Notes: a model not told the origin generated them from the sequence alone. Shown: positions 17,249 through 27,116, counted from the stretch's first letter. The stretch is DNA of 46,666 nt from Comamonadaceae bacterium (GCA_947464995.1 CANHZG010000002.1:1-46666); one strand, 5' to 3'. A program made the numbers and translations.

Positions 17249-17623
17249 GTGGGGCAACACGCGACTGCTATAAGCCTGTGCCATTCCACCGATCTGGTGG
17301 ACAGCGGTTTGGCCGTGCCCTTTGAGGTGCTGTACCAAGGCCAAACTTGCTGGGCGTTTGCCATTCGGTTTGAAGGAGTGGCCTATGCCTACCTGAACCG
17401 CTGCGCGCATGTGGCCATGGAGATGGACTTTCAACCCAACCGTTTCTTTGATGCGTCGGGTCGCTGGTTAATTTGTGCCACCCATGGGGCCTTGTATCGC
17501 CCGTCAACTGGCCAATGCGCCAGCGGCCCCTGCCGGGGCGGTTTGGTCAAAATTGCGGTCTCCGAGTCTGGCGACGTGGTCCGCTGGCATACTGGTGCCC
17601 AACTTCAACCTGTAGCTTTTTAA
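17249..17623 (+). CDS. Rieske [2Fe-2S] domain protein
   Basis: A 124-residue ferredoxin-like protein that is a single Rieske domain. The cluster ligands are C52-x-H54 (RCAHV) and C76-x2-H79 (CATHG). No oxygenase catalytic domain or membrane anchor is attached, so it probably acts as a small electron carrier or as a subunit of an unlinked enzyme. The start is GTG, preceded by GAGGT six bases upstream. It lies 9 bp after the HAD gene and 1 bp before the S49 peptidase, in an apparent operon from rluC to the peptidase. Confidence 0.88.
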   Translation: MGQHATAISLCHSTDLVDSGLAVPFEVLYQGQTCWAFAIRFEGVAYAYLNRCAHVAMEMDFQPNRFFDASGRWLICATHGALYRPSTGQCASGPCRGGLVKIAVSESGDVVRWHTGAQLQPVAF

Positions 17624-17624
17624 T

Positions 17625-18638
17625 ATGACAGAACCCGTATTGTCCGACAAAGCCGACCCAAGCAGCGGTTCAAATGCAGACCGCAGCAGCGCACCAGCGC
17701 AAGCCGGCGCCCCCAGTTGGGAGCGCACGGCTATTGAGCAGTGGGTTGCTGCCACCCTGGTAGAGCAACGCATCGAGCGCCGCTGGAAATACGGCATTCG
17801 GCTGGCTTGGCTGGTCTTTCTTGTGGCGATGGCCTGGTTTGGCGTGGAGCGCGGGGGCGTGCACAGCGCTGACATTACCCAACCGCACACGGCGGTGGTG
17901 GAAATCAAGGGGGAAATTGGCTCGGGCGCTGAGGCCAATGCCGAGTTGGTCGTGTCCTCGATGCGCAGCGCTTTTGAAGACGTAGGCGCGCAGGCGGTAG
18001 TGCTCTTGGTGAATTCCCCCGGCGGCAGCCCCGTCCAGGCGGGCATCATCAATGACGAAATCCGCCGTCTCAAGGGGCTGCACAAAAAGCCGGTTTACGT
18101 TGTGGTGGAGGAGACCTGTGCGTCAGCGGCCTATTACATTGCCGTGGCCGCAGACCAAATTTACGTGGACAAAGCCAGCGTGGTCGGCAGCATCGGCGTA
18201 CTCATGGACGGTTTTGGTTTTACCGGCTTGATGGACAAGCTAGGGGTTGAGCGTCGCCTGATGACGGCGGGTCAAAACAAAGGCTTTTTGGACCCATTTA
18301 GTCCGCAAACCGAAAAGCAACGTGAATTTGCCCAAGCCATGCTAGACCAAATTCACCGCCAGTTTATTTCCGCAGTGAAGGCCGGCCGGGGTGATCGACT
18401 GAAGGAAACGCCAGAGACCTTTAGCGGCTTGTTCTGGACCGGCGAGCAGGCCGTCAAAATGGGGCTGGCCGATCAACTCGGCAACCTGGATTTTGTGGCG
18501 CGCGAGGTGGTCAAGGCGCCGGAGATAGTTGACTATACGCGCCGCGACAATGTAGCCGAGCGTTTGGTGAAGCGCTTTGGCGCGTCGATAGGCGAGTCCA
18601 TGGCCAAGGCGATTTACACCGCACCCGCTCTGCGCTAG
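17625..18638 (+). CDS. S49-family signal-peptide-peptidase-like membrane serine protease
   Basis: A 337-residue inner-membrane protease of the SppA/SohB type, thought to degrade cleaved signal peptides. A long cytoplasmic N-terminus is followed by one membrane helix (about residues 60-76, RLAWLVFLVAMAWFGV) and a ClpP-like fold. VLLVNSPGGSPVQAG and CASAAYYIAVAADQIYVDKASVVGSIGV hold the catalytic Ser region (family ASGGYY; here ASAAYY). GQNKGFLDPFSP holds the catalytic Lys. The Gly-Gly after the Ser is replaced by Ala-Ala, a mild departure. The TAG stop sits in CTAG and is shared in antiparallel with the stop of the convergent methylase gene. Confidence 0.92.
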   Translation: MTEPVLSDKADPSSGSNADRSSAPAQAGAPSWERTAIEQWVAATLVEQRIERRWKYGIRLAWLVFLVAMAWFGVERGGVHSADITQPHTAVVEIKGEIGSGAEANAELVVSSMRSAFEDVGAQAVVLLVNSPGGSPVQAGIINDEIRRLKGLHKKPVYVVVEETCASAAYYIAVAADQIYVDKASVVGSIGVLMDGFGFTGLMDKLGVERRLMTAGQNKGFLDPFSPQTEKQREFAQAMLDQIHRQFISAVKAGRGDRLKETPETFSGLFWTGEQAVKMGLADQLGNLDFVAREVVKAPEIVDYTRRDNVAERLVKRFGASIGESMAKAIYTAPALR

Positions 18639-19429
18639 GGGCCGATACAAAACACCGTCGGGGTGCCATTGTCCAGCGTCCAACGCCGTTCCTGCCACGT
18701 GGCCATGCTGGCGCTGTAATTGACTGCAGTGTCCAATGTCAAACCGCTGGAGGTGGCCAGTCGGGTGCCCGGCTTGAGGCTGCTTAGCAAGGTTTGCAGC
18801 ACCGCTTGGTTGCGGTAAGGTGTTTCGATGAAAACCTGAGTTTGAAGCGTTTTTAGCGCAACCGCCTCCAAGGCCTGCAGGCGAGAAGCCCGCTCAGCCG
18901 GATCGGTGGGTACATAGCCCACAAATGCAAAACTTTGGCCATTGAGGCCGCTGCATGCCAGAGCCAGTAGCAAGGAAACTGGCCCGACCAGGGGCTTGAC
19001 CTCAACGCCCAGGTCATGTGCAGCACGCACCACCGAAGCGCCGGGATCGGCCACCGCTGGCATGCCCGCTTCGCTGACCAGCCCCATCGCGTGGCCTTCC
19101 AGGGCGGCATCGAGCAAATGGCGGGCGTCAAAATTACCCTGGTGGTCGCCTTTTTTGTGCACCAGACGGGGAAGTTCCAGCAAAATTTGGGACTGGATTG
19201 GCACCCGCAGTGGGCATATTTCCCCGACGCGTTTAAGGTAGGCGCGGGTCGACTTTGCATTTTCGCAAATCCAGTAGTTAAGCGAAGCAGCGATTTCCAG
19301 CGTGCGCATCGGCATGGAAGAAGCCAAATCGCCGGACTCGGAGCAGCCAAAATCCAAGGGCGCTGGAACCAAATACAGGCACCCGCGCGGCCCGGTGGAT
19401 GCGGCGCGTGCTTGCTCGGAAGCGTTCAC
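18635..19429 (-). CDS. RsmI-like SAM-dependent methyltransferase (tetrapyrrole methylase fold)
   Basis: A 264-residue protein with the fold of RsmI, which methylates the ribose of C1402 in 16S rRNA. Motifs: GCLYLVPAPLDFG in place of YVVATPIGNL, SEAGMPAVADPGASVVRAAHD in place of SDAGTPLISDPG, and LVGPVSLLLALACSGL. The family's N-terminal motif is altered, so it belongs to the RsmI-related group and may have another substrate. The track begins at 19474. The GTG at 19429 is preferred because it overlaps the maf stop as GTGA and precedes the conserved region. This implies translational coupling with maf. Confidence 0.82.
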   Translation of the reverse strand: MNASEQARAASTGPRGCLYLVPAPLDFGCSESGDLASSMPMRTLEIAASLNYWICENAKSTRAYLKRVGEICPLRVPIQSQILLELPRLVHKKGDHQGNFDARHLLDAALEGHAMGLVSEAGMPAVADPGASVVRAAHDLGVEVKPLVGPVSLLLALACSGLNGQSFAFVGYVPTDPAERASRLQALEAVALKTLQTQVFIETPYRNQAVLQTLLSSLKPGTRLATSSGLTLDTAVNYSASMATWQERRWTLDNGTPTVFCIGP

Positions 19430-20028
19430 AGTGTTCCCATGACAGCAATGCCGGCGCCGCGCAGCATGGCGCACAAGCGGATCAAGGGCAGGCCGATCAG
19501 CGCCGTGGGGTCGTCGTTGCCAATGCTTTCCATCATGGCGATGCCCAACCCTTCGCTCTTAGAGCTTCCGGCGCAATCAAAGGGCTGCTCGTAGCGCAAA
19601 TAGTGGTCGATTTCGGCATCGCTAAAGCAGCGGTATCGCACGTGCACGGGTACCAACGCCTGCGCGCAATAGCCGGTCTGGGCGCATACAACAGCCATGG
19701 CGGTTTGAAACACGACGGTTTGGCCGCGCATTTGTTGCAGTTGTGCTCGGGCGCGTTCAAAGTTGCCTGGCTTTCCCAGCGCGATGCCATGGAGGTCGGC
19801 AACCTGGTCCGATCCGATGACGACGCAATCAGGCCTCAGATCGGAGACCGCGCGCGCCTTGGCCAGCGCTAGGCGGGCGGCGAGTTCAGCTGGTTGTTCA
19901 TTGGCGAACGGTGTTTCTTCAACGCCTGGCGGGACAGTTTCAAACGGCAGGTGCAGGCGCCCCAATAGTTCCTTGCGGTACAACGAGGTCGACGCCAATA
20001 AGAGGGGGCGGTGGGGGGATTCTTGCAT
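19426..20028 (-). CDS. maf: Maf-family nucleotide pyrophosphatase (YceF type)
   Basis: A 200-residue protein that hydrolyses non-canonical or methylated nucleoside triphosphates; the YceF group prefers m7GTP. It shows LLLASTSLYRKELLGRL at the N-terminus, VVIGSDQVADL with the catalytic Asp, LGKPG, and CAGSSKSEGLGIAMMES. It overlaps the downstream methylase gene by 4 bp and is divergent from yceD with only 25 bp between start codons. At least one of the two promoters must therefore lie inside the other gene. Its position next to yceD-rpmF-plsX is shared with other proteobacteria. Confidence 0.93.
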   Translation of the reverse strand: MQESPHRPLLLASTSLYRKELLGRLHLPFETVPPGVEETPFANEQPAELAARLALAKARAVSDLRPDCVVIGSDQVADLHGIALGKPGNFERARAQLQQMRGQTVVFQTAMAVVCAQTGYCAQALVPVHVRYRCFSDAEIDHYLRYEQPFDCAGSSKSEGLGIAMMESIGNDDPTALIGLPLIRLCAMLRGAGIAVMGTL

Positions 20029-20053
20029 CGTGCGATTCTCTTACACTGCGCGC

Positions 20054-20596
20054 ATGACCGTCGAATTGAATCCCCGTCGCTTGGCAATAGCCCCATTTAC
20101 CCAAACCGCAGCCCGCTTGAGCGGGACCCGCAGCGGGAGTGAATTTGGCCGCTTGCTGCCCGAGGCTGCGGGATCGCCGAGGGTGGGTGAGGTTTTTTTT
20201 GAGGCTTTTGGCCTGCTCAGACCCAACGCGCAAGGCGCAATGTCCCCCTGGATTGGCTTGGCTGCGCATACCACCCTGCCTATGGTTTGCCAGCGTTGCC
20301 TAGAGCCAGTGGACGTTGATATCGATTTTTCGCGGGAGTTTCGGTTTGTTGCCACCGAGGCACAGGCTGAATTGGAGGACGACCAATCCGAGGAGGATGT
20401 ATTGGTTAGTGCCGCCGACTTTGATTTACTGGCTTTGGTGGAAGACGAATTGCTGATGGCGCTGCCCCCCTCGCCTAAACACCAGCAGTGTCCCCACCCC
20501 GTGAAATTGGCGGTGGCTGACAAAGACTTTGTTGTCGCCGAGGAAGTGGTGAACCCCTTTGCGGTGCTTGGGCAGCTAAAGACACCCAAAGCTTGA
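20054..20596 (+). CDS. yceD: YceD/DUF177 family protein (23S rRNA accumulation protein)
   Basis: A 180-residue soluble protein of the DUF177 family, linked in E. coli and plants to 23S rRNA accumulation. It shows the family's [20 protein letters not shown] segment, an acidic run ([12 protein letters not shown]) and [21 protein letters not shown] followed by a Cys. The track's start at 19763 runs antisense through maf; the ATG at 20054 is the natural start. It is the usual neighbour of rpmF, here 125 bp upstream with a separate promoter in between. Confidence 0.9.
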   Translation: MTVELNPRRLAIAPFTQTAARLSGTRSGSEFGRLLPEAAGSPRVGEVFFEAFGLLRPNAQGAMSPWIGLAAHTTLPMVCQRCLEPVDVDIDFSREFRFVATEAQAELEDDQSEEDVLVSAADFDLLALVEDELLMALPPSPKHQQCPHPVKLAVADKDFVVAEEVVNPFAVLGQLKTPKA

Positions 20597-20622
20597 TGTC
20601 CTTTGGGTGGGGATCCTTGGGC

Positions 20623-20628
20623 TATAAT
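20623..20628 (+). promoter_or_regulatory. Candidate sigma-70 promoter -10 for rpmF and the fab genes
   Basis: GGGCTATAATTG contains a perfect TATAAT 94 bp before the rpmF ATG. The -35 region is weak (CCTTTG with 17-bp spacing or TTTGGG with 15). The location just after yceD supports a start for rpmF and downstream genes. Confidence 0.5.
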
Positions 20629-20721
20629 TGTTGGCTTAGCGTGTTGCGCCTTGTGGCGATGCGTATTCTAGAAAACCCAATAGCGTTGCACCCCCGCAGC
20701 ATTTTTGACCAGGAGCCAACC

Positions 20722-20904
20722 ATGGCAGTTCAGCAAAACAAAAAATCACCGTCCAAGCGCGGAATGCACCGCTCGCACAACGCGCTGGTAGTGCCCGGTA
20801 TTGCAGTAGAGCCCACCACGGGCGAAATTCATTTGCGCCACCACATCAGCCCGACCGGTTTTTACCGTGGTCGCAAGGTCCTAAAGACCAAGTCCGAAGC
20901 CTAA
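20722..20904 (+). CDS. rpmF: 50S ribosomal protein L32
   Basis: A 60-residue ribosomal protein opening [20 protein letters not shown], the L32 signature. It lacks the zinc-binding Cys pairs found in many phyla, ending instead with [20 protein letters not shown], as is normal in this order. AGGAG lies 7 bases before the ATG. The track extends the frame upstream to 20593, but only the part from 20722 is conserved. A strong terminator follows before plsX. Confidence 0.98.
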   Translation: MAVQQNKKSPSKRGMHRSHNALVVPGIAVEPTTGEIHLRHHISPTGFYRGRKVLKTKSEA

Positions 20905-20920
20905 AACGTATTTTGGCGTG

Positions 20921-20960
20921 AAGCCCGGAGCTGCATTTCGTGTAGCGTCGGGCTTTTTTT
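20921..20960 (+). terminator. Rho-independent terminator after rpmF
   Basis: AGCCCG and CGGGCT close the stem and GCTGCA/TGTAGC (one G-T pair) extends it inward around a TTTCG loop; TTTTTTT follows. It lies between rpmF and plsX, so it may set a high L32 to Fab transcript ratio. Confidence 0.85.
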
Positions 20961-21010
20961 ACGCCTGAACCACGTATGTTCCTGATGCGACTTTTTGGTT
21001 ACAGAACCGC

Positions 21011-22033
21011 ATGATCACCATCGCGGTGGACTGTATGGGTGGGGATTTTGGCCCGCCGGTTACCTTGCCTGCCTGCGAGCAGTTCTTGCGGGCCCACGCG
21101 GACGCTAGATTGATTCTGGTGGGGTTGCCGGAGGTGTTGGCGAAATTTTCCCACCCACGTGTGACCAAGGTGTATGCCAGTGAAGTGGTGGCCATGGACG
21201 ATGCCCTTGAGGTGGCTTTGCGCAAAAAGAAAGACTCGTCGATGCGCGTGGCCATCGCGTGCGTCAAGGATGGTCAGGCCCAGGCGGCCGTTTCAGCGGG
21301 CAATACCGGTGCTTTGATGGCGATTTCCCGCTACCTGTTGAAAACCCTGGATGGCATTGAGCGCCCCGCGCTCGCTGGTCAAATTCCCAACTCCTTGGGC
21401 CAAGCCACGACCGTGTTGGATTTGGGAGCCAATGTGGACTGCTCGGCTTTGCATCTTTTGCAATTTGCCGTGATGGGCTCAGCTTTGGTGTCCGTCACCA
21501 AAAACGTGGACGCACCTACGGTTGGTTTGTTAAATATTGGTGCAGAACTCATCAAAGGCAATGAGACGATCAAACAGGCCGGAGAGCTATTGCGCAGCGC
21601 GTCTGAGTCGGGGGACCTGAACTTTTATGGCAACGTAGAGGGCAACGACATTTTCAAAGGTACCGTCGACTTGGTGGTCTGTGATGGATTTGTGGGCAAT
21701 GTGGCGTTGAAAGCAAGCGAAGGATTGGCCAGCATGATCGGCGGCTTTCTGAAGGCAGAGTTCTCTCGTAACCTCCTCACCAAACTCGCTGCGGTTGCGG
21801 CGAGCTCGGTTTTGTCGGCATTGAAACGCCGTATTGACCACCGCCGCTATAACGGGGTTGCCCTGCTGGGTTTGCGCGGTTTGGTGTTTAAGAGCCATGG
21901 TTCAGCCGATAAATTGGCGTTTAGCCATGCCTTGGCGCGGGCGTATGATGCGGTGCAGAACAATTTGCTTGAGCGGGTTCAGACCCGTATCGCGCATGCG
22001 GCCCCGCTCTTGGCAGCGGCGGGCGCGCTCTAA
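21011..22033 (+). CDS. plsX: Phosphate acyltransferase
   Basis: A 340-residue peripheral membrane enzyme that makes acyl-phosphate from acyl-ACP, feeding phospholipid synthesis through PlsY. It shows [14 protein letters not shown] at the N-terminus, [39 protein letters not shown], and [17 protein letters not shown]. Length is as expected for the family. It begins 51 bp after the rpmF terminator. No good promoter is visible in that gap, so it may rely on read-through. fabH follows after 22 bp. Confidence 0.97.
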   Translation: MITIAVDCMGGDFGPPVTLPACEQFLRAHADARLILVGLPEVLAKFSHPRVTKVYASEVVAMDDALEVALRKKKDSSMRVAIACVKDGQAQAAVSAGNTGALMAISRYLLKTLDGIERPALAGQIPNSLGQATTVLDLGANVDCSALHLLQFAVMGSALVSVTKNVDAPTVGLLNIGAELIKGNETIKQAGELLRSASESGDLNFYGNVEGNDIFKGTVDLVVCDGFVGNVALKASEGLASMIGGFLKAEFSRNLLTKLAAVAASSVLSALKRRIDHRRYNGVALLGLRGLVFKSHGSADKLAFSHALARAYDAVQNNLLERVQTRIAHAAPLLAAAGAL

Positions 22034-22055
22034 AGGTAGTAGCCCACATTCGTTC

Positions 22056-23033
22056 ATGAGCAGATATTCACGCATCACAGGTACTGGAAGTTACCTCCCC
22101 CCCAAAAGGTTGACCAACGCCGATCTGGTGGCCCGACTGGCCAGCAGCGGAGTAGAAACGTCGGATGAATGGATCGTCGAGCGCAGCGGAATCAGCGCGC
22201 GGCACTTTGCCTCTGACGGCGTATTTTGCAGCGACCTGGCCCTGCAAGCATGCAACAAAGCCCTGGAGGCGGCCCATCGCAAGCCTCAGGACGTCGACCT
22301 CATTATTGTGGCTACCTCAACGCCCGACATGGTTTTCCCGTCGACTGCTTGCATATTGCAGGGGAAGTTGGGGGCGCATGGCGGGGCGGCGTTTGATGTT
22401 CAAGCGGTTTGCAGCGGCTTCATTTACGCCTTGACGGTGGCCGACGCACTGATCAAAACCGGTAGCGCCAAATGCGCTTTGGTGGTGGGCGCCGAGATCT
22501 TCTCCCGCATTCTTGATTTCAAAGACCGTGGCACGTGCGTGCTGTTTGGAGACGGCGCCGGGGCCGTAGTTCTGGAAGCGTCTCAGACGCCTGGAATTTT
22601 GTCCACCGACTTGCACGCAGACGGAAAATACGTGGACCTCTTGTGCGTTCCCGGTCATGTCAATGGGGGAGAAGTGCAGGGCGTTCCTCTGTTGCAGATG
22701 GCTGGACAATCGGTTTTTAAACTTGCGGTTGGGGTCTTGGAAGATGCAGCGCGCGCAGTTTTAGCTAAAGCCGATAAGACCGAGATCGACATTGACTGGC
22801 TCATACCGCACCAAGCCAATATCCGCATCATGCAAAGCACCGCCAAAAAGTTGCAATTGCCCATGGACAAGGTCATCGTCACCGTGGACCAGCATGGCAA
22901 TACGTCGGCTGCGTCCATACCCTTGGCGCTGGACTACGGTGTGCGCAGCGGCAAGGTTCAAGCGGGCCAAACCCTTTTGCTCGAAGGCGTGGGCGGCGGG
23001 TTCACCTGGGGCGCTGTGCTGCTAAACCTGTAG
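22056..23033 (+). CDS. fabH: 3-oxoacyl-ACP synthase III
   Basis: A 325-residue condensing enzyme that starts fatty acid synthesis from acetyl-CoA and malonyl-ACP. The Cys-His-Asn triad lies in [13 protein letters not shown] (about residue 120), [10 protein letters not shown] and [13 protein letters not shown]. It opens [16 protein letters not shown], the family start. The track begins at 21834 inside plsX; the ATG at 22056 is the natural start. It is part of the plsX-fabH-fabD-fabG-acpP-fabF block. Confidence 0.97.
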   Translation: MSRYSRITGTGSYLPPKRLTNADLVARLASSGVETSDEWIVERSGISARHFASDGVFCSDLALQACNKALEAAHRKPQDVDLIIVATSTPDMVFPSTACILQGKLGAHGGAAFDVQAVCSGFIYALTVADALIKTGSAKCALVVGAEIFSRILDFKDRGTCVLFGDGAGAVVLEASQTPGILSTDLHADGKYVDLLCVPGHVNGGEVQGVPLLQMAGQSVFKLAVGVLEDAARAVLAKADKTEIDIDWLIPHQANIRIMQSTAKKLQLPMDKVIVTVDQHGNTSAASIPLALDYGVRSGKVQAGQTLLLEGVGGGFTWGAVLLNL

Positions 23034-23080
23034 CGCATTGAACCCGCGTCATCCCCAATGGCCTATTGCTAAACCATTTC

Positions 23081-24031
23081 ATGAAACCATTTGCATTTAT
23101 TTTTCCAGGACAAGGGTCCCAAGCCGTTGGAATGCTCGACGGTTGGGGTGATCATCCGGTGGTGCACCAAGCGGTATCGGAGGCCTCCGACGCTTTGGGC
23201 GAGGACCTCGCTGCGCTGATCCACCACGGCCCCAAAGAAGCCCTTTCGCTTACTGCCAACACCCAGCCCGTGATGTTGCTCGCGGGCGTTGCGGCCTATC
23301 GGGTTTGGATGGCTGAAGTTGGTGTAGAACCCGATGTGGTGGCAGGCCACTCCTTGGGTGAATACGCAGCTTTGGTCGCCGCGGGCGCGTTGACACTGGC
23401 GCAAGCTACACCGCTGGTGCGTCTGCGTGCTCAGGCGATGCAAGACGCCGTACCAGTAGGGGTGGGTGCCATGGCCGCCGTGCTGGGCATGGATGCGCTA
23501 CGTGTCGAGGTGATTTGTAAGGAAGTAAGCCAGTCGTTTGGAGCCGGTTCGGTCGACGTGGTGGAAGCGGCCAATTTCAACGACCCTGCGCAGACCGTGA
23601 TATCGGGCAGCCGGGCCGGCGTCGACAAGGCATGCGAAGTGCTTAAGGCGCAGGGCGCCAAACGTGCGATTCTTCTGCCTGTGTCAGCGCCATTTCATTC
23701 CTCGTTGATGCGGCCAGCGGCTGAAAAACTCAAGCAAGGCTTAGCTGAAACACAGTTTTCCTCGCCGCGTATCGCGTTGGTTAACAACATTGACGTAGCG
23801 GTAGAGACCGATGTTGCGCGGCTGCGCGACGCCTTGTACCGCCAATCGTTTGGACCCGTGCGCTGGATGCAGAGCGTTCTAGCGATCAAGGCGCGAGGTA
23901 TCGAGCACTTTGTGGAGTGCGGGCCGGGTAAGGTGCTGGCGGGCATGGTCAAGCGTATTGATCCTGCATTGTCGGGTCTGGCTGTTTTTGATCCAGCGTC
24001 TCTCACTGAAACCAAGGAATCGTTGGCATGA
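23081..24031 (+). CDS. fabD: Malonyl-CoA:ACP transacylase
   Basis: A 316-residue enzyme that loads malonate onto ACP. It shows FIFPGQGSQAVGML at the N-terminus, GHSLGEYAALVAAGAL with the catalytic Ser, VSAPFHSSLM with the catalytic His, and VECGPGKVLAGMVKRI. The track adds five upstream residues; MKPFAF at 23081 matches the family start. The stop overlaps fabG by 4 bp (ATGA). Confidence 0.97.
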   Translation: MKPFAFIFPGQGSQAVGMLDGWGDHPVVHQAVSEASDALGEDLAALIHHGPKEALSLTANTQPVMLLAGVAAYRVWMAEVGVEPDVVAGHSLGEYAALVAAGALTLAQATPLVRLRAQAMQDAVPVGVGAMAAVLGMDALRVEVICKEVSQSFGAGSVDVVEAANFNDPAQTVISGSRAGVDKACEVLKAQGAKRAILLPVSAPFHSSLMRPAAEKLKQGLAETQFSSPRIALVNNIDVAVETDVARLRDALYRQSFGPVRWMQSVLAIKARGIEHFVECGPGKVLAGMVKRIDPALSGLAVFDPASLTETKESLA

Positions 24032-24774
24032 CGGAAATTGCATTTTCAGGACAGACTGCATTGGTTACCGGTGCGTCGCGCGGGATCGGTGCGGCGATTG
24101 CCTTGGAATTGGCCCGCGAAGGGCTTAAAGTGATTGGAACGGCAACCACGCAGGCCGGCGCCCAGGTAATCGCAGAAGCTCTGGGTGCGTACGATGGATG
24201 TGCCGGGCGTGTACTGGATGTGACCGATGGTGTGGCGACAGAGGCGCTTGTGGACGGGATAGTCAAGGAATTTGGAGGGCTGCAGGTGCTGGTTAACAAC
24301 GCGGGCATTACCCGTGACAACCTGGCTATGCGGATGAAAGACGATGAATGGGACGCCGTTATTGACGCCAACCTCAAAGGCGTATTCCGCATGAGCCGGG
24401 CGGTGATGCGCACCATGATGAAGCAGCGGTATGGGCGAATTGTCAACATCACGTCAGTGGTGGGCGCTTGGGGTAACCCAGGCCAGGCGAATTACGCTGC
24501 TGCCAAGGCCGGAGTGGCCGGCATGACGCGGGCTTTAGCCCGAGAGTTGGGTTCGCGTAACATCACCGTCAACTGTATTGCACCTGGGTTCATAGAAACG
24601 GATATGACCGCAGGCCTAAGCCCTGAACAACAGAAATCGCTGCAAAGCCAGATTCCCTTGGGGCATTTAGGTAAACCCAGTGACATCGCTCATGCAGTGG
24701 CCTACCTAGCCTCGCCCCGAGCTGCCTATGTTACCGGGCAAGAACTGCATGTGAATGGTGGGATGTACATGTAA
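24028..24774 (+). CDS. fabG: 3-oxoacyl-ACP reductase
   Basis: A 248-residue NADPH-dependent short-chain dehydrogenase for the first reduction of each elongation cycle. TGASRGIGAAIA binds the cofactor, LVNNAGITRDNL is the NNAG motif, and the catalytic Ser, Tyr and Lys lie in NITSVVGAWGNPGQANYAAAK. The C-terminus YVTGQELHVNGGMYM is typical of FabG. It is coupled to fabD by a 4-bp overlap. A 107-bp gap follows before acpP; it holds GTAA-AA-TTAC and an AAGAA-GCT-TTCTT dyad but no promoter I can define. Confidence 0.97.
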   Translation: MTEIAFSGQTALVTGASRGIGAAIALELAREGLKVIGTATTQAGAQVIAEALGAYDGCAGRVLDVTDGVATEALVDGIVKEFGGLQVLVNNAGITRDNLAMRMKDDEWDAVIDANLKGVFRMSRAVMRTMMKQRYGRIVNITSVVGAWGNPGQANYAAAKAGVAGMTRALARELGSRNITVNCIAPGFIETDMTAGLSPEQQKSLQSQIPLGHLGKPSDIAHAVAYLASPRAAYVTGQELHVNGGMYM

Positions 24775-24845
24775 AGTAGGCTGGATTTTTTGGTCGATGT
24801 GTCCGTGCGGCGGCCCGTGCAAAGAAGCTTTCTTTACACTGGTAA

Positions 24846-25121
<276 letters not shown>

Positions 25122-25129
25122 ATGGCCGT

Positions 25130-25147
25130 GCACTGCGAACGCAGTGC
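25130..25147. repeat. Perfect hairpin after acpP
   Basis: GCACTGC-GAAC-GCAGTGC gives a 7-bp stem with a GAAC tetraloop, 8 bp after the acpP stop. No T-run follows, so it looks like an mRNA 3'-end stabiliser or processing element between acpP and fabF, not a terminator. Confidence 0.55.
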
Positions 25148-25273
25148 CCGAAGGAGCGTGGTGCTGGGCTCAGAGGCTTTTGGTCCATGGCCGTAATTGC
25201 CACGTACTAATGGGGTGCAGCTGAGTGGCAGGACTGCGCTTTTGTATTGACGAAACGTTCTTCACAGGTTTTT

Positions 25274-26518
25274 ATGTCCCGTCGTCGAGTGGTAGTTACA
25301 GGTTTAGGCTGCGTTAGTCCCGTTGGAAATACCGTGGATCAAGCATGGGCAAATTTGATTGCCGGTCGGTCCGGTATTGGCCTGATTTCCAAGTTTGATA
25401 CGGCCGCATTTGCCTGCAAAATTGCTGGTGAAGTGCGCGATCTCGACTTGGATAACTACATAAATCCCAAAGAGGCGCGTGCAATGGATAGTTTTATCCA
25501 TTACGGCATCGCCGCTGCAGTACAAGCGGTCCAAGATTCCGGGCTCAAGACAGGTGAGGCGCTGGGAGAAGAAGAGTCTACACGTATCGGATGCGTGATT
25601 GGTTCGGGCATAGGCGGCTTGCCCTTGATTGAAAACACCAATTTGGAGTACACCGCCCGCGGTCCACGCCGTATTTCGCCCTTTTTCGTGCCGGCCTCCA
25701 TCATAAATATGACCGCTGGCCATGTCTCCATGCGCTTTGGCTTCAAAGGTCCCAATATCGCTATTGCCACAGCCTGCACTACGGGCTTGCATTGCATTGG
25801 CGAGGCGGGTCGCATGATCGAGTATGGCGATGCGGATGTCATGGTTGCAGGCGGTTCAGAAGCCACGGTGTCCCCATTGGGCGTGGGTGGGTTTGCCGCG
25901 ATGCGCGCACTAAGCACCCGAAATGACGATCCCGCCACCGCATCACGGCCATGGGATCGGGACCGCGACGGCTTTGTTTTGGGCGAAGGTGGCGGCGTTA
26001 TGGTGCTCGAAGAGTACGAACACGCCAAAGCACGGGGTGCGAAGATATATGCTGAACTCGCGGGCTTTGGTATGAGCGCCGACGCCGGTCACATGACAGC
26101 GCCCAATCTGGATGGCCCGCGCCGGGCCATGGTCAATGCCATGCGCAATGCCGGCGTCAACGCGGATCAAATTGATTATTTGAATGCGCACGGTACATCG
26201 ACCCCCCTGGGCGACATCAACGAGAGCAATGCCATCAAGGCTGCGCTGGGTGCGCACGCGGGGCGCGTGGTAGTGAATTCAACCAAGTCCATGACAGGGC
26301 ATCTATTGGGTGGTGCCGGTGGAATTGAGTCTGTGTTTACCGTTTTGGCCCTGCACCACCAAAAAAGTCCGCCGACCATTAATATTTTTAACCAAGACCC
26401 CGAGTGCGACTTGGACTACTGTGCCAATGTGGCGCGCGACATGCGCATTGACGTGGCCTTGAAGAATAATTTTGGTTTTGGTGGAACCAACGGCGCCTTG
26501 GTGTTCAAGCGCATTTAG
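25274..26518 (+). CDS. fabF: 3-oxoacyl-ACP synthase II
   Basis: A 414-residue elongation condensing enzyme. The Cys-His-His triad is in [24 protein letters not shown] and [13 protein letters not shown]; the C-terminus [14 protein letters not shown] is standard. The track begins at 25247; [12 protein letters not shown] at 25274 is the family start. It closes the fab block; the next gene is a YgfX-like protein 61 bp on. Confidence 0.97.
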   Translation: MSRRRVVVTGLGCVSPVGNTVDQAWANLIAGRSGIGLISKFDTAAFACKIAGEVRDLDLDNYINPKEARAMDSFIHYGIAAAVQAVQDSGLKTGEALGEEESTRIGCVIGSGIGGLPLIENTNLEYTARGPRRISPFFVPASIINMTAGHVSMRFGFKGPNIAIATACTTGLHCIGEAGRMIEYGDADVMVAGGSEATVSPLGVGGFAAMRALSTRNDDPATASRPWDRDRDGFVLGEGGGVMVLEEYEHAKARGAKIYAELAGFGMSADAGHMTAPNLDGPRRAMVNAMRNAGVNADQIDYLNAHGTSTPLGDINESNAIKAALGAHAGRVVVNSTKSMTGHLLGGAGGIESVFTVLALHHQKSPPTINIFNQDPECDLDYCANVARDMRIDVALKNNFGFGGTNGALVFKRI

Positions 26519-26579
26519 ACCCGGCGACCCCATCTGCGCACCGGCCCCCGCAGGTCGTTCTGTACTTTCTGTCCCTCCC

Positions 26580-27026
26580 ATGTATTTCGCGCCCGCCGCA
26601 GCCTATCCGGTGGGTCGTAGCCCGCACCATGCATACGCCATCGGTATCTTGGCTTTTTTGGACTTCGCCACTATCTCGTGGGTTGATCAAAACGGATACT
26701 CGATCGCAGGGGTGCTTGTGACCCTGCTTGCCGCCGCAGCGGTGATTTTTGCCGGTTATTCATGGTGGCACTCAGTTTGCGGGACATTGCGGTGGTCAGG
26801 GCAGCGTTGGCTATGGTCCGGTTGGCCGGGCGCTGGGTCCTTGCAGGTTTTGTGTGTGCTGGACTTGCAAGATTATTGCCTGCTGAGGCTGACCGACAAT
26901 GGCTACGGAAGTTTATGGATTCCTTTGTACGCCAGATCAGGGGACAGGGCGCCCTGGCAGGCTATGCGTCGGGCATTGATGGCCAGCGCCGGTGGAGGGA
27001 ACTTGCTAGAAAATGGCGTCCAATAA
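26580..27026 (+). CDS. YgfX-like small membrane protein
   Basis: A 148-residue protein with two hydrophobic helices at about residues 18-30 and 38-56 (ILAFLDFATISW; IAGVLVTLLAAAAVIFAGYSW). A soluble part with the pattern VLDLQDYCLLRLTDN, SLWIPLYARSGDRAPWQAMRRAL follows and resembles the YgfX/CptA family. The ATG at 26580 is preferred over the track's 26472, which lies inside fabF. Related orders carry a hypothetical protein at this place, between fabF and rpoE. Function is unknown. A competing frame (26762 onward) runs through it and is judged spurious. Confidence 0.6.
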   Translation: MYFAPAAAYPVGRSPHHAYAIGILAFLDFATISWVDQNGYSIAGVLVTLLAAAAVIFAGYSWWHSVCGTLRWSGQRWLWSGWPGAGSLQVLCVLDLQDYCLLRLTDNGYGSLWIPLYARSGDRAPWQAMRRALMASAGGGNLLENGVQ

Positions 27027-27116
27027 GGCCTTTTCCGCCGAAGCGAGAATTGTTTTGCCTGGGGTGTTTAATCTTAGCTTTGCGCCCTTATTTGATTGGA
27101 GTTGCTTTTCGCGTTA

